A DNA stretch of 64,000 nt, from NCBI RefSeq assembly GCF_029436685.1, contig NZ_JAROCY010000003.1, positions 124,001-188,000 of the forward strand, written 5' to 3'. The notes under the pieces are model-generated. The model was not told the DNA's origin. It did not search any database and saw nothing but the letters and a program-made list of their open reading frames with translations. Shown piece after piece: positions 52,921 to 61,975 of this stretch. The stretch is from Novosphingobium cyanobacteriorum (lineage in GTDB: Bacteria > Pseudomonadota > Alphaproteobacteria > Sphingomonadales > Sphingomonadaceae). A program made the translations under genes and the position numbers. Every line of letters starts with the position of its first letter. Position 1 is the stretch's first letter.

Positions 52921-53594
52921 AGCCGTTCGATCTTCCGTGCTGCTTCGTCCAGGATTTCCGCAATGGCGTGCGCGGTGTCCTTGTCAAACCCATCGGCCCC
53001 CACGCGGTTGCGCAGCGCCATCTTCAGGTTGGTCATGGCCCGCATCACCGGCGGGCTCGCCTCGCGCCCACGCGCCTCGGCCAGTGCCTTCAGCCGGGCA
53101 ATCACCGCGGCGATCGCCGCGGCATGCAGGGCTGCTTCCTTGCGGCCTGCATCGGTGGCGGTGAAGGCCTTTCGCGCGCCTTCGCCCGGCACCTCGGCGA
53201 TCAGGCCTTCGTCCACCAGCAGCGACAGCGTGGGATAGACCACGCCGGGGCTGGGCGCATAATGCCCGCCGGTCAGGTCCTCGATCGCCTTGATCAGTTC
53301 ATAGCCGTGGCGATCCTGTTGGCTTACAAGGTGCAGAAGCGTCAGCCGCAGTTCACCGCTGGCGAACATCCGCCCTCGACCGCCCCGGCCACCACCGCCT
53401 CCGCGCCCGCCACGACCGAAGCCGCCGCGCATGCCGGCCTCTTCGTCGTCGCCAAAGCCGCCACCGAAACCGCCACCAAAACCGGCACGCATCCCGCGAC
53501 GAAGGCCTTCGCCCATCATCATCTTCATCTTGTGGCCCCCGTTACCGGGGCCGTGGCCGCGGCCAATGCCGCGCATACCATGATCGATTCGCAT
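52917..53594 (-). CDS. PadR-family regulator with long Gly/Arg/Met-rich N-terminus
   Basis: 225 residues. Residues 1-75 are low complexity (GGFGGGFGGGFGDDEEAGMR and GRGGRGGGGGRGGRGRM). Then comes a PadR winged helix: LRLTLLHLVSQQDRHGYELI, SPGVVYPTLSLLVDEGLI. The C-terminal helical part mediates dimerisation. The ATG has AGAGGAGAT before it. It is coupled to the DUF2218 gene. PadR proteins usually repress transport or detoxification genes and themselves. Confidence 0.88.
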   Translation of the reverse strand: MRIDHGMRGIGRGHGPGNGGHKMKMMMGEGLRRGMRAGFGGGFGGGFGDDEEAGMRGGFGRGGRGGGGGRGGRGRMFASGELRLTLLHLVSQQDRHGYELIKAIEDLTGGHYAPSPGVVYPTLSLLVDEGLIAEVPGEGARKAFTATDAGRKEAALHAAAIAAVIARLKALAEARGREASPPVMRAMTNLKMALRNRVGADGFDKDTAHAIAEILDEAARKIERL

Positions 53595-53629
53595 ATATCT
53601 CCTCTCGATTCGATGGCTCTAAGATATAT
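53593..53629. promoter_or_regulatory. Candidate PadR operator
   Basis: ATATATCT (53593-53600) and AGATATAT (53622-53629) form perfect 8-bp arms around 21 bases, overlapping the padR start and promoter and facing rarA. PadR-type repressors bind AT-rich inverted repeats, so autoregulation is likely. Inferred from position. Confidence 0.5.
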
Positions 53630-53685
53630 CGTACTACGCTCTTTACAAGAGGAGATGCAAATTTCCTGCGCAGGCCCTATCTCGC

Positions 53686-55020
53686 ATGCAGACCATGGCT
53701 GATCTCTTTGCCCCGCCCCCGCAGGAAAGCCCCCGCCACGCCGCGGCGGAAGACGCGCCGCTGGCCGATCGCCTGCGGCCGCACGATCTGTCCGAAGTGA
53801 TCGGGCAGGACCACCTGACCGGACCCGATGGCGCGATCGGGCGAATGGTGGCCGCGGGCAAGCTTTCCAGCATGATCCTGTGGGGCCCGCCCGGCACCGG
53901 CAAGACCAGTACCGCTCGCCTTCTGGCCGATGCCGTGGGCATGCGCTTCGTGTCGATCAGCGCGGTTTTTTCCGGCGTCGCCGATCTCAAGAAGGCCTTT
54001 GCCGAGGCGGAGGCCATGGCCCTGACCGGGCGCAAGACGCTGCTGTTCGTGGACGAGATCCACCGCTTCAACCGCGCCCAGCAGGATGGCTTCCTGCCCT
54101 TCGTGGAAAAGGGCACCGTCACCCTCGTGGGCGCGACGACCGAGAACCCCAGCTTCGCGCTCAATGCCGCGCTGCTCAGCCGCGCGCAGGTGCTGATCCT
54201 CCATCGCCTTGATGCAGAGGCGCTGGGCGAGCTGCTGCGCCGCGCAGAGGACATCACCGGCCAACGTCTGCCGCTCACCCCGCCGGCGCGCGAGGCGCTG
54301 ATCGCCTCGGCCGATGGCGATGGCCGCTTCCTGCTCAACCAGGCCGAAACCCTGTTCGACGTGTCGCTTGACGCACCGCTCGATCCAGAAGCGCTCGGCA
54401 AGTTCCTGATGCGCCGCGTCGCCGTGTACGACAAGGATCGCGACGGGCACTACAACCTGATCTCCGCCCTGCACAAATCGCTGCGCGGGTCCGATCCGCA
54501 GGCTGCGCTCTATTATCTCGCCCGGATGCTCGTGGCCGGGGAGGAGCCGCTCTACGTGCTGCGCCGCCTCGTCCGTTTCGCCAGCGAGGATGTCGGCCTG
54601 GCCGATCCGCAGGCGCTGGTGCAATGCCTCGCCGCCAAGGACGCCTATGATTTTCTCGGCAGCCCGGAAGGCGAACTGGCCATCGTCCAGGCCTGCCTCT
54701 ACCTCGCCACCGCACCCAAATCGAACGCGGCCTATGCCGCGCAGAAGGCGGCGTGGAAATCCGCGCGCGACACCGGCTCGCTCGCCCCGCCATCGAACAT
54801 CCTCAACGCGCCGACCAAGCTGATGAAGGACATCGGATATGGCAAGGACTATGCCTACGATCATGACGCAGAGGACGGCTTCTCCGGCGCGAACTACTGG
54901 CCCGAAGGCATGGCGCCGCAGACCTATTACCGCCCGGTCGAACGCGGCTTCGAGCGCGAGGTGACCAAGCGCCTCGAATGGTGGGACAGGAAGCGCCGCG
55001 AGCGCGCAGAACAGCCTTGA
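53686..55020 (+). CDS. rarA: Replication-associated recombination protein A (RarA/MgsA)
   Basis: 444 residues. The clamp-loader-like AAA+ has Walker A GPPGTGKT (67-74), the DEIHRFNRAQQDGFLPFVE region (Walker B) and ATTENPSFALNAALLSR (sensor 1). The C-terminal tetramerisation part is AKSNAAYAAQ-like and NILNAPTKLMKDIGYGKDY. It helps stalled replication forks. It overlaps the next gene by four bases. Confidence 0.94.
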   Translation: MQTMADLFAPPPQESPRHAAAEDAPLADRLRPHDLSEVIGQDHLTGPDGAIGRMVAAGKLSSMILWGPPGTGKTSTARLLADAVGMRFVSISAVFSGVADLKKAFAEAEAMALTGRKTLLFVDEIHRFNRAQQDGFLPFVEKGTVTLVGATTENPSFALNAALLSRAQVLILHRLDAEALGELLRRAEDITGQRLPLTPPAREALIASADGDGRFLLNQAETLFDVSLDAPLDPEALGKFLMRRVAVYDKDRDGHYNLISALHKSLRGSDPQAALYYLARMLVAGEEPLYVLRRLVRFASEDVGLADPQALVQCLAAKDAYDFLGSPEGELAIVQACLYLATAPKSNAAYAAQKAAWKSARDTGSLAPPSNILNAPTKLMKDIGYGKDYAYDHDAEDGFSGANYWPEGMAPQTYYRPVERGFEREVTKRLEWWDRKRRERAEQP

Positions 55021-55892
55021 TCCGGCCAGACCGCTTCCGCCATTTCGCCGCCATCGACTGGTCCGGCGCGGCGGGTGAGCGCCACGCGGGCATTGCCATG
55101 GCCATCTGCGCCACGGGCGATGCCGCGCCCGAACTGGTCCGTCCCGCCCATCGCTGGTCCCGGCCGGAAGTGCTAGACTGGCTGCTCCACCACCTGCCGC
55201 CCGATACATTGGTCGGCATGGACCTCGGCATCTCGCTCCCCTTTGTTGACAGGGGCGCCTTCCTCCCCGGCTGGGCCGAAAGCCCGCCCGATGCCCGATC
55301 GCTGTGGGCGCTGATTGACCGGCTGTGCCACGAAGATGGTCACCTTGCGGTTTCCAGCTTCGTGGATCACCCGCAGGCCTCGCCGCATTTCCGCCGCCAC
55401 GGCGGGCGCGAGGGCGCTGCCTTTGGCGGAGGACGCGGGCGCTTCCGCGTGACCGAGCGCGCGCAGGAGCGCATGGGCTGCAAGCCTTACTCCAACTTCA
55501 ACCTCGTCGGTGCGGCGCAGGTCGGCAAGTCCAGCCTTTCCGGCATGCGCCTGCTCCATGGCCTGCAGGGCCGCATACCCGTCTGGCCCGTCGATCTCCT
55601 GCCCCCGCACGGCCCGGTGATCTGCGAAATCTACACCACCATCGCCGCCATGGCCGCAGGTCGACCTGCCGGGCGCAGCAAGATCCGTCACGGGGCAGAC
55701 CTCGATGCCGCGCTCCATGCGCTCCGCAGCCAGCCCGCACTGCACCACGGCCCCATCGACGATCACCGCAGCGACGCCATTCTCACTGCCGCCTGGCTGC
55801 GCCGCGCCGCGCCCGACCCCGCTCTGTGGCATCCCGCAGGCATGACCGACGAAATAGCGCAAACCGAGGGCTGGACCTTCGGCGCCTGCTGA
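55017..55892 (+). CDS. DUF429-like protein with RNase H-type fold
   Basis: 291 residues if it starts at a TTG overlapping the rarA stop; a GTG at 54978 is possible but overlaps rarA by 43 bases. FAAIDWSGA at the start, ICEIYTTIAAM in the middle and DDHRSDAILTAAWLRR near the end give a D-E-D pattern like RNase H-fold nucleases. This suits DUF429, whose biochemical role is unproven. Coupling with rarA suggests a link to DNA metabolism. Confidence 0.65.
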   Translation: MIRPDRFRHFAAIDWSGAAGERHAGIAMAICATGDAAPELVRPAHRWSRPEVLDWLLHHLPPDTLVGMDLGISLPFVDRGAFLPGWAESPPDARSLWALIDRLCHEDGHLAVSSFVDHPQASPHFRRHGGREGAAFGGGRGRFRVTERAQERMGCKPYSNFNLVGAAQVGKSSLSGMRLLHGLQGRIPVWPVDLLPPHGPVICEIYTTIAAMAAGRPAGRSKIRHGADLDAALHALRSQPALHHGPIDDHRSDAILTAAWLRRAAPDPALWHPAGMTDEIAQTEGWTFGAC

Positions 55893-55920
55893 GGCTATGG
55901 ACGCGCCACGCCACGCGCGC

Positions 55921-55996
<76 letters not shown>

Positions 55997-56124
55997 TCTG
56001 CACACGATGGCAATGCATACGTTTTACCTGCCAAATCCGTTGCATCCCCTACGGACAGGCTATCACTTTCACCATAGTGCAATTCCCGGCGTTTGGCGGA
56101 ATGCTGCCGGCGAAAGGACTGGGG

Positions 56125-56727
56125 ATGCCAAAAATTGTCAACCATGAAGCCCGACGCCAGGACGTTGCGGAGATCGCAGCGCGCCTGATCGCCTCGGTTG
56201 GCATCGAAGGCACCAAGGTCCGGGACATTGCGCGCATCGCCGGGTGCAGCACATCGGTCGTCTCGCACTACTTTTCCAGCAAGCATGACCTGCTGCTGTC
56301 CGCCTATCGCCAGCGGATGGAACAAACCGTTGTCCGTATCGACACCGCCACGCGCAGGGGAGAACGTCTGCTCGATACACTTGCGGCCGTGCTGCCATTG
56401 GATACGCGCGGGAACGAGAACTGGCGCATCTGGCTGGCTTTCTGGGGCCTTGCGACCACTGATGCAACGTTCCTGCAAGAACAGCGCCGGCGCAGCCGCG
56501 AAGCGGTTGACCTGTTTCATCGCGCTATCCTTGCCACTGGTGCAATGGAGGAAGGCGCGCATTCCTTCAACGTCGCCCAGGCCCTTCTCAGCGCCGCATC
56601 CGGCATTGCCGCGCAAGCCGTCTATGATCCAGAGCGGTGGACCGCCGAGCGCCAGATCGAGATCCTCGCACTCCACATCAACGCGCATCTCGGGTCATCG
56701 GTCGCCGCTGCTGCGGTTGAAAGCTGA
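56125..56727 (+). CDS. BetI-like TetR-family regulator
   Basis: 200 residues from the ATG at 56125 with AAAGGA upstream. The helix-turn-helix is TKVRDIARIAGCSTSVVSHYF followed by SKHDLLLSAYRQRM. The C-terminal domain (NENWRIWLAFWGLA) is of the BetI type. It starts just downstream of the tRNA with a spacer of 128 bases. Target genes are unknown; betaine genes are not in the window. An in-frame extension through the tRNA is not coding. Confidence 0.82.
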   Translation: MPKIVNHEARRQDVAEIAARLIASVGIEGTKVRDIARIAGCSTSVVSHYFSSKHDLLLSAYRQRMEQTVVRIDTATRRGERLLDTLAAVLPLDTRGNENWRIWLAFWGLATTDATFLQEQRRRSREAVDLFHRAILATGAMEEGAHSFNVAQALLSAASGIAAQAVYDPERWTAERQIEILALHINAHLGSSVAAAAVES

Positions 56728-56750
56728 ATGGCAACGGCCATATCGGGCCC

Positions 56751-57197
56751 ATGCTGCCCGATCCGCTAATCGTCGTCTGCCCGCACTGCACCACGTCAAA
56801 CCGCGTGCCGGCCGCCCGCCTTGGTGCGCACGGCACTTGCGGCCGTTGCGGCAAAGCGCTGTTCACCGCGCACCCGATTACCCTGACCGCCGCCAACTTC
56901 GATGCACATGCGGGCAAGAGCGACCTGCCCCTGCTGGTCGATTTCTGGGCCAGCTGGTGCGGCCCCTGCCGCACGATGGCCCCGGCATTCGAAGCCGCCG
57001 CCGGACAGCTTGAACCGCATGTGCGCCTCGGCAAGCTTGATACCGAAGCGGAACAGGGCATCGCCGCGCGTTATGCCATCCGTTCCATCCCCACGATGAT
57101 CCTGCTCTCCAAGGGGCGCGAGATCGCGCGCCAATCTGGCGCGATGCCCGTGGGCCAGATCGTCGGCTGGGCGCGGCAGGCTCTGGCCTCCCCCTGA
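56751..57197 (+). CDS. trxC: Thioredoxin 2
   Basis: 148 residues. The N-terminal zinc ribbon has CPHC (C10, C13) and CGRC (C30, C33), and the thioredoxin domain has the active site WCGPC (C70, C73), with the later IRSIPTMILL including the cis-proline. It is the zinc-containing thioredoxin that reduces disulfides under oxidative stress. Located 23 bases after the BetI-like gene. Confidence 0.93.
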   Translation: MLPDPLIVVCPHCTTSNRVPAARLGAHGTCGRCGKALFTAHPITLTAANFDAHAGKSDLPLLVDFWASWCGPCRTMAPAFEAAAGQLEPHVRLGKLDTEAEQGIAARYAIRSIPTMILLSKGREIARQSGAMPVGQIVGWARQALASP

Positions 57198-57277
57198 TCA
57201 ACCCTTTTCGCGGCGCGTGCTTGTTGCACAGGGCCACACATGCAAACGTCGGTCGGCTCTTTCCGGGACCCGACATC

Positions 57278-58264
57278 GTGCGCGCAATCGCCTCGCTCCT
57301 CGCCGCCCTTCTCCTTCTGCTGTCACCTGCCGCACGCGCGGATGGCCTGCGCCACTATGTCGAGGGTGATCTCACCACCCCCACCCCCGGCCCCGTGTCG
57401 GGCGGCCTGCTGCTGATGGGCGGAGGGGACCGCAACACCGAAGCCATGCGCTGGTTCTTCGCCAAGGCTGGGCACGGCCACATCGTGATCCTGCGGGCAT
57501 CGCTGAAAGGAGAGATCGGCGAGGAATTCTACCGCGGAGTGGGCGGCATTGCGTCTGCCGAAACCTTCGTGATCTTCACCCGCCGGGCCGCATCGAACTC
57601 GCGCCTGCTGGCCGCGCTGCGCCGGGCCGACGGCATCTTCCTGTCGGGCGGCGATCAGGCGCGCTACGTCCGCCGCTGGGGCGGCACGGAGATCACCCGG
57701 ATCATCGATGCGCATGTTGCCGCAGGCAAGCCGCTCGGTGGCACCAGTGCGGGCCTCGCCGTGCTTGGAGAGAAGCTCTATGGCGCGATGGACGGCAATT
57801 CGATCACATCGCCCAAGGCTCTGGCTGATCCCTTCGGCAAGGGCGTGACGATCGAAGGCGATTTCCTCCACCTCGCACGTCTGAAAGGCGTGGTGACCGA
57901 CAGCCACTTCAAGGAACGCCAGCGCCTTGGCCGGCTCTTCGCCTTTCTTGCCAAGGCGCAAATGGGCCGCCCTTCCGATGCCCCCGCCATGCTCGGCCTC
58001 GGCATAGACGAAAACGCCTCACTGGCCGTGGAGCCCGACGGCAGCGCCCGCATTTTCGCCACCGCAGCTGATGGCGGCGCGTGGCTGGTGGATGGCTCGG
58101 CACTGCGCCTGCCTGTCACGCCCGGTCCACTCGTTGCCGGCCCGGTAAACGTAACCGGCGTCGGGCAGGGCTCGGTTCTCCACCTGCCCGCGGGCAGGGT
58201 GGGGAACCCGTCATTCGTGAAGCGCTACACCATCGGCGGCGGCACGTTCACCGAGCTTCCCTGA
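57278..58264 (+). CDS. Secreted cyanophycinase-like S51 family protein
   Basis: 328 residues from a GTG that begins a signal peptide (AIASLLAALLLLLSPAARA); TTG at 57221 is an unlikely alternative. The fold shows GGLLLMGGGDRNTEAM, GIFLSGGDQARY and the nucleophile serine in GGTSAGLAVLGEKL, as in cyanophycinase and peptidase E. It may cut isoaspartyl or Asp-Arg-like peptide bonds outside the cytoplasm. The substrate is unknown. Confidence 0.82.
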   Translation: MRAIASLLAALLLLLSPAARADGLRHYVEGDLTTPTPGPVSGGLLLMGGGDRNTEAMRWFFAKAGHGHIVILRASLKGEIGEEFYRGVGGIASAETFVIFTRRAASNSRLLAALRRADGIFLSGGDQARYVRRWGGTEITRIIDAHVAAGKPLGGTSAGLAVLGEKLYGAMDGNSITSPKALADPFGKGVTIEGDFLHLARLKGVVTDSHFKERQRLGRLFAFLAKAQMGRPSDAPAMLGLGIDENASLAVEPDGSARIFATAADGGAWLVDGSALRLPVTPGPLVAGPVNVTGVGQGSVLHLPAGRVGNPSFVKRYTIGGGTFTELP

Positions 58265-58290
58265 TCCGGCACCCTGCCGCACCGAGTTGA

Positions 58291-58366
58291 TTCGACAAGC
58301 TCACCATCAGCGATCCTGGAACGCAGGAAACCAAACCAACCCGCTCATCCTGAGCCTGTCGAAGGA
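58291..58366. repeat. TTCGACAAGCTCA/TGAGCCTGTCGAA repeat, copy 3
   Basis: TTCGACAAGCTCACCATCAG at the left and CATCCTGAGCCTGTCGAAGG at the right are imperfect inverse copies separated by about 40 bases. It lies between convergent S51 and SDR genes. Confidence 0.7.
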
Positions 58367-58392
58367 TGCTGGCGCAAGATCAGCCGCCAACC

Positions 58393-59163
58393 TCAATACT
58401 TGTAGGACTGCCCGCCATCGATCGGGATGGTCGTCCCGTTGATGAACGACGCCTCGCCCGAAAGCAGGAAGGCCACCAGCGCTGCCACTTCCTCGGGCCG
58501 GCCAAAGCGCTTCATCGGGTTCACCGAAACGAACTGGCGGCCCACCTCTTCCCAATCGTCCCCGCCGATCTGGCGCAGCGATCCCTCGACCATCGCAGTC
58601 ATGATCGCACCCGGGGCAATGGCGTTGATCTGGATGTTGTGGATGCCGTATTCCACGGCGCTGTTGCGGGTCAGGCCCACCACCCCGTGCTTGCTGGCGG
58701 CATAGCCGCTCTGGTTGCCGATCCCGCGAATGCCGCCGACCGAGGCCGTGTTCACGATCGCGCCGCCGCCTTGCTCGCGCATAACCTTCAGCACCGCCGC
58801 CATGCCAAAGAAAACGCCGTCCAGGTTCACGCCCAGCACGCGGTGGAATTCTTCCTCGCCAAAGTTCTCGGTCAGGTTCTGCCGCCCCTCGATCCCGGCG
58901 TTGTTGAAGAAGCCGTCGATCCGGCCATAGGCGGCCATGGCGGCGTCGACATACTTCTGCACGTCCGCCGCCTTGGAACAGTCCGCCTGCACCAGCGTCA
59001 CCCTGGTGCCTTCCGGCAGGGTGACGCGCGCGGCCTCCAGCCAGTCCTGCCGCAGGTCCACCAGCACCAGCGTCGCGCCTTCGGCCGCCAGCCGCTGCAC
59101 CGTCGCCAGCCCCAGGCCTGAACCGGCCCCGGTCACGATCACCACCTTGTCGGCAAACCGCAT
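58393..59163 (-). CDS. Short-chain dehydrogenase/reductase
   Basis: 256 residues from the ATG at 59163. The cofactor motif is TGAGSGLG (11-18) with D36 suggesting NAD. NNAG is at 87-90; the catalytic S141, Y154 and K158 are in VNTASVGG and YAASK. INAIAPGAI and FLLSGEASFINGTTIPIDGG complete it. It resembles SDR alcohol dehydrogenases acting on cyclic or keto compounds. It is the leftmost gene of the minus-strand catabolic cluster, so it may act on a sugar or the aglycone. Confidence 0.9.
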   Translation of the reverse strand: MRFADKVVIVTGAGSGLGLATVQRLAAEGATLVLVDLRQDWLEAARVTLPEGTRVTLVQADCSKAADVQKYVDAAMAAYGRIDGFFNNAGIEGRQNLTENFGEEEFHRVLGVNLDGVFFGMAAVLKVMREQGGGAIVNTASVGGIRGIGNQSGYAASKHGVVGLTRNSAVEYGIHNIQINAIAPGAIMTAMVEGSLRQIGGDDWEEVGRQFVSVNPMKRFGRPEEVAALVAFLLSGEASFINGTTIPIDGGQSYKY

Positions 59164-59248
59164 CGTCTCTCTCCATGTCACGGGCACGTGCGGCCCTTTG
59201 CCCGGCCGGTGTGCGGCGCACCGGGAAGAGTCTCAACTGCCGGAAAAA

Positions 59249-59605
59249 TCAGTCGCAGGCGTCATAATCGCCATTGCGGCAGGCGGCCACGCGGCGCCGC
59301 CAGTCGGCCATGTCGCGCTGATACTGCGCCTGCCGGCGGGCATAGTCCTGCTGGTCCGCGCGATAACGTTCCTGATCGCCGTGATGGCCACCGCCCTGCT
59401 CGCGCCAGGCGCGCCAGCCTTCGGCATAGCGCGCATCGCGTTCCTGCACACGCGCCGCCTCATCCATGTTCAATTGCCGGATGATCGCGCGATCGCGCTC
59501 ACGCGCGGCATGGGTGCGCATGGCCGGATCATAGGGATCGTCTGCCTGCGCCACGGCAGGAACCATCGCCGCCAGCGCGGCACATGCGATAAAGCTGACC
59601 CTCAT
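59249..59605 (-). CDS. Secreted hypothetical protein
   Basis: 118 residues: signal peptide (MRVSFIACAALAAMVPAVAQA), then a charged, helical body (RERDRAIIRQLNMDEAARVQ; RYRADQQDYARRQAQYQRDM) ending in a short cysteine-containing tail (CRNGDYDACD). Probably periplasmic. It sits inside the catabolic cluster but with its own spacers on both sides. No family recognised. Confidence 0.68.
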   Translation of the reverse strand: MRVSFIACAALAAMVPAVAQADDPYDPAMRTHAARERDRAIIRQLNMDEAARVQERDARYAEGWRAWREQGGGHHGDQERYRADQQDYARRQAQYQRDMADWRRRVAACRNGDYDACD

Positions 59606-59711
59606 GTTCTTGTCCCATCGCTATTTGCTTCGGGATATCAAGCGCATGCCCAGCGGCAAGGCGGCTTGCGACGAACGGCTCCGGCTCGTCGCAAGCCAAG
59701 CCCGTGCTGCC

Positions 59712-60767
59712 TCAGTCGATGCCCATCAGCCTGCGGTTAAGCGCCCGGTCCGCGCCACCCGCGGCAAAGTCGTCAAACGCGTGCTCGGTCACGCGGATGA
59801 TATGCTTGGCGATGAACGGCGCCCCTTCGGCTGCGCCCTGTTCGGGATGCTTGATTGCGCACTCCCACTCCAGCACGGCCCAGCCGTCGAAGTCGTTGGT
59901 CGCCATCTTGCTGAAGATTGCGGGGAAATCCACCTGTCCGTCACCCAGTGAACGGAACCGGCCGGGACGATCCGCCCAAGATTGGTATCCGCCATACACG
60001 CCGCTGCGGCCGTTGGGGCGGAACTCGGCATCCTTCACGTGGAAGCACTTGATGCGCTCGTGGTAGATGTCGATGTAGCTCAGGTAATCAAGCTGCTGCA
60101 GCACGAAGTGGCTGGGATCATAAAGGATATTGGCGCGCGGGTGGTTGCCCGTCCGCTCCAGGAACATCTCGAAGGTCACGCCATCGTGCAGGTCCTCGCC
60201 CGGATGGATTTCATAGGCCGCATCCACGCCGTTCTCGTCGAACACGTTCAGGATCGGCGTCCACCGGCGGGCGAGTTCGTCGAAGGCGTCTTCCACCAGC
60301 CCGGCGGGGCGCGCCGGCCAAGGATAGAAATAGGGCCACGCCAGCGCGCCAGAGAACGTGGCATGTGCCGTCAGGCCCAGCCGGCGGCTGGCGACGGCGG
60401 CGTTGCACACCTGCTTCACCGCCCATTCCTGCCGTGCCTTGGGGTTGTTGTGCACTTCGGGCGGGGCAAAGCCGTCAAACTGTGCGTCGAATGCCGGGTG
60501 AACCGCCACCAGCTGACCCTGCAGGTGGGTGGAAAGCTCGGTGATCGCCAGCCCCTTGTCGGCCAGCATGCCCTTCACCTCGTCGCAATAGGTCTGGCTT
60601 TCAGCCGCCTTGTCCAGGTCGAACAGGCGCTTGTCCCAGCTGGGGATCTGGATGCCCTTGTAGCCCAGGCCCGCCACCCAGTCTGCAATGGATTCCAGGC
60701 TGTTGTACGGCGCGCTGTCCCCCGCAAACTGGGCAAGGAAAATGGCCGGTCCCTTGATCGTCTTCAT
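59712..60767 (-). CDS. Sugar phosphate isomerase/epimerase-like TIM barrel
   Basis: 351 residues from the ATG at 60767. It is an AP-endonuclease-2 type barrel with the metal ligands in AYEIHPGEDL (E), ILYDPSHFVLQ (D), CFHVKDAEF (H) and AVLEWECA (E). Such enzymes isomerise or epimerise free or keto sugars, IolE/IolI-like. In this cluster it may convert the sugar released from a glycoside. The reaction is inferred. Confidence 0.82.
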   Translation of the reverse strand: MKTIKGPAIFLAQFAGDSAPYNSLESIADWVAGLGYKGIQIPSWDKRLFDLDKAAESQTYCDEVKGMLADKGLAITELSTHLQGQLVAVHPAFDAQFDGFAPPEVHNNPKARQEWAVKQVCNAAVASRRLGLTAHATFSGALAWPYFYPWPARPAGLVEDAFDELARRWTPILNVFDENGVDAAYEIHPGEDLHDGVTFEMFLERTGNHPRANILYDPSHFVLQQLDYLSYIDIYHERIKCFHVKDAEFRPNGRSGVYGGYQSWADRPGRFRSLGDGQVDFPAIFSKMATNDFDGWAVLEWECAIKHPEQGAAEGAPFIAKHIIRVTEHAFDDFAAGGADRALNRRLMGID

Positions 60768-60784
60768 CAATCCTCTCCCGTTTC

Positions 60785-61900
60785 TCAGACTGTCAGCGGC
60801 ACCCAGCCGGCGCGATTGTTGCTGGCTTCCACCGCCGTGGCGATGAACGCCATGCCGCGCAGCGCGGTATCAATTCCCGGCAGCAGTGGCGCTTCCTCAC
60901 CACGCAGCACCGCCGCGAAATCGCGATAGATGTTGGCGAAGGCTTCCAGGTAGCCCTCGGGATGCCCGGTCGGCGTGCGCGTGCGGCTGGCCGCATCGGG
61001 GCCGATCTGCGTGCCGGCGGCGTGGATGATCTCGGTCCGCCCGTCCAGCGTGTGCAGGGTCAGCGTGTTGGGCACTTCCTGCTTCCACACCATGCCGCCC
61101 TTGTCACCGTACAGGCGAATGCGCAGGCCGTTCATCTCGCCCACCTCGATCTGGCTGGCGAGCAGGACACCGCGTGCGCCGTTCGAAAAGCGCAGCAGCA
61201 CGGTGCAATCGTCGTCCACCTGTCGCCCCGGCACCACCGCGCCAAGATCGGCAAGGATTTCGGTCACTTCCTGGCCACTGATAAACTCGGTCAGCTGGAA
61301 CGCGTGGGTGCCGATGTCGCCGATGCAGCCGCCCGGCCCGGATCTGGCGGGATCGACGCGCCATTCCGCCTGCTTGCCCACCGCCTCACCGGCCAGCCAG
61401 CCTTGGGGATATTCCACCACGACCTTGCGCACCGTGCCGATCTGGCCCGCCGCCACCCGCGCCCGCGCCTCGCGCACCAGGGGATACCCGGAATAGGTGT
61501 GGGTCAGGCCATAGGGCAACCCGGCGGCCGCCACGTGCCCCGCCAGTTCCTTCGCCTCGGCAAAGGTGGTGGTCGCAGGCTTGTCGCTGATCACCGGCAG
61601 CCCTGCCGCCAGCGCCGCACGCGCCGCCGGCAGGTGGTGGTGGTTGGGGCTGACGATCGAAACGAAGTCGATCCCGTCTTCGCGCGCCTTTTCGGCGGCG
61701 AACATCGTGTCGAGATCGGGATAGGCGCGCGCCGGATCGATGCGATAGCTTTCGCCCGCAGCCCTGCTGCGGCCGGCGTCGCTGGAAAAGACGCCCGCCA
61801 CCAGCTCGATCTCGCGATCCATCTCGGCCGCGATGCGGTGGACCGGGCCGATGAACGCCCCCGGTCCGCCACCGATCATTCCCATCCGCAAACGGCGCAT
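60785..61900 (-). CDS. Gfo/Idh/MocA-family oxidoreductase
   Basis: 371 residues from the ATG at 61900. The NAD(P) fold starts MGMIGGGPGAFIGPVH. The catalytic lysine is in VISDKPATTT, and GGCIGDIGTHAFQLTEF supplies the conserved Asp/His. It oxidises or reduces hydroxyl/keto groups of sugars. It lies 17 bases before the isomerase at 59712 and belongs with the same operon; a tandem repeat (61931-61972) sits directly upstream. Confidence 0.88.
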   Translation of the reverse strand: MRRLRMGMIGGGPGAFIGPVHRIAAEMDREIELVAGVFSSDAGRSRAAGESYRIDPARAYPDLDTMFAAEKAREDGIDFVSIVSPNHHHLPAARAALAAGLPVISDKPATTTFAEAKELAGHVAAAGLPYGLTHTYSGYPLVREARARVAAGQIGTVRKVVVEYPQGWLAGEAVGKQAEWRVDPARSGPGGCIGDIGTHAFQLTEFISGQEVTEILADLGAVVPGRQVDDDCTVLLRFSNGARGVLLASQIEVGEMNGLRIRLYGDKGGMVWKQEVPNTLTLHTLDGRTEIIHAAGTQIGPDAASRTRTPTGHPEGYLEAFANIYRDFAAVLRGEEAPLLPGIDTALRGMAFIATAVEASNNRAGWVPLTV

Positions 61901-61930
61901 GCCCAACCCTCTCTCAGTCCGTTTCTGTCG

Positions 61931-61972
61931 CTCTCAGTCGATCTAGACCCCCTGTCAGTCGGTCTAGACCCC
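61931..61972. repeat. Two 21-bp tandem direct repeats
   Basis: 61931-61951 and 61952-61972 are copies of a 21-base unit (CTCTCAGTCGATCTAGACCC plus C), differing at two places, each with TCTAGA. A weaker third copy begins at 61911. They fill the gap between the two sugar genes and may affect expression or message stability. Confidence 0.65.
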
Positions 61973-61975
61973 TTC

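Noticed and set aside
57221-57277. Earlier start for the S51 protein
   Set aside because: It would put 19 polar residues before a clear signal peptide. The GTG at 57278 gives a proper secretion signal.
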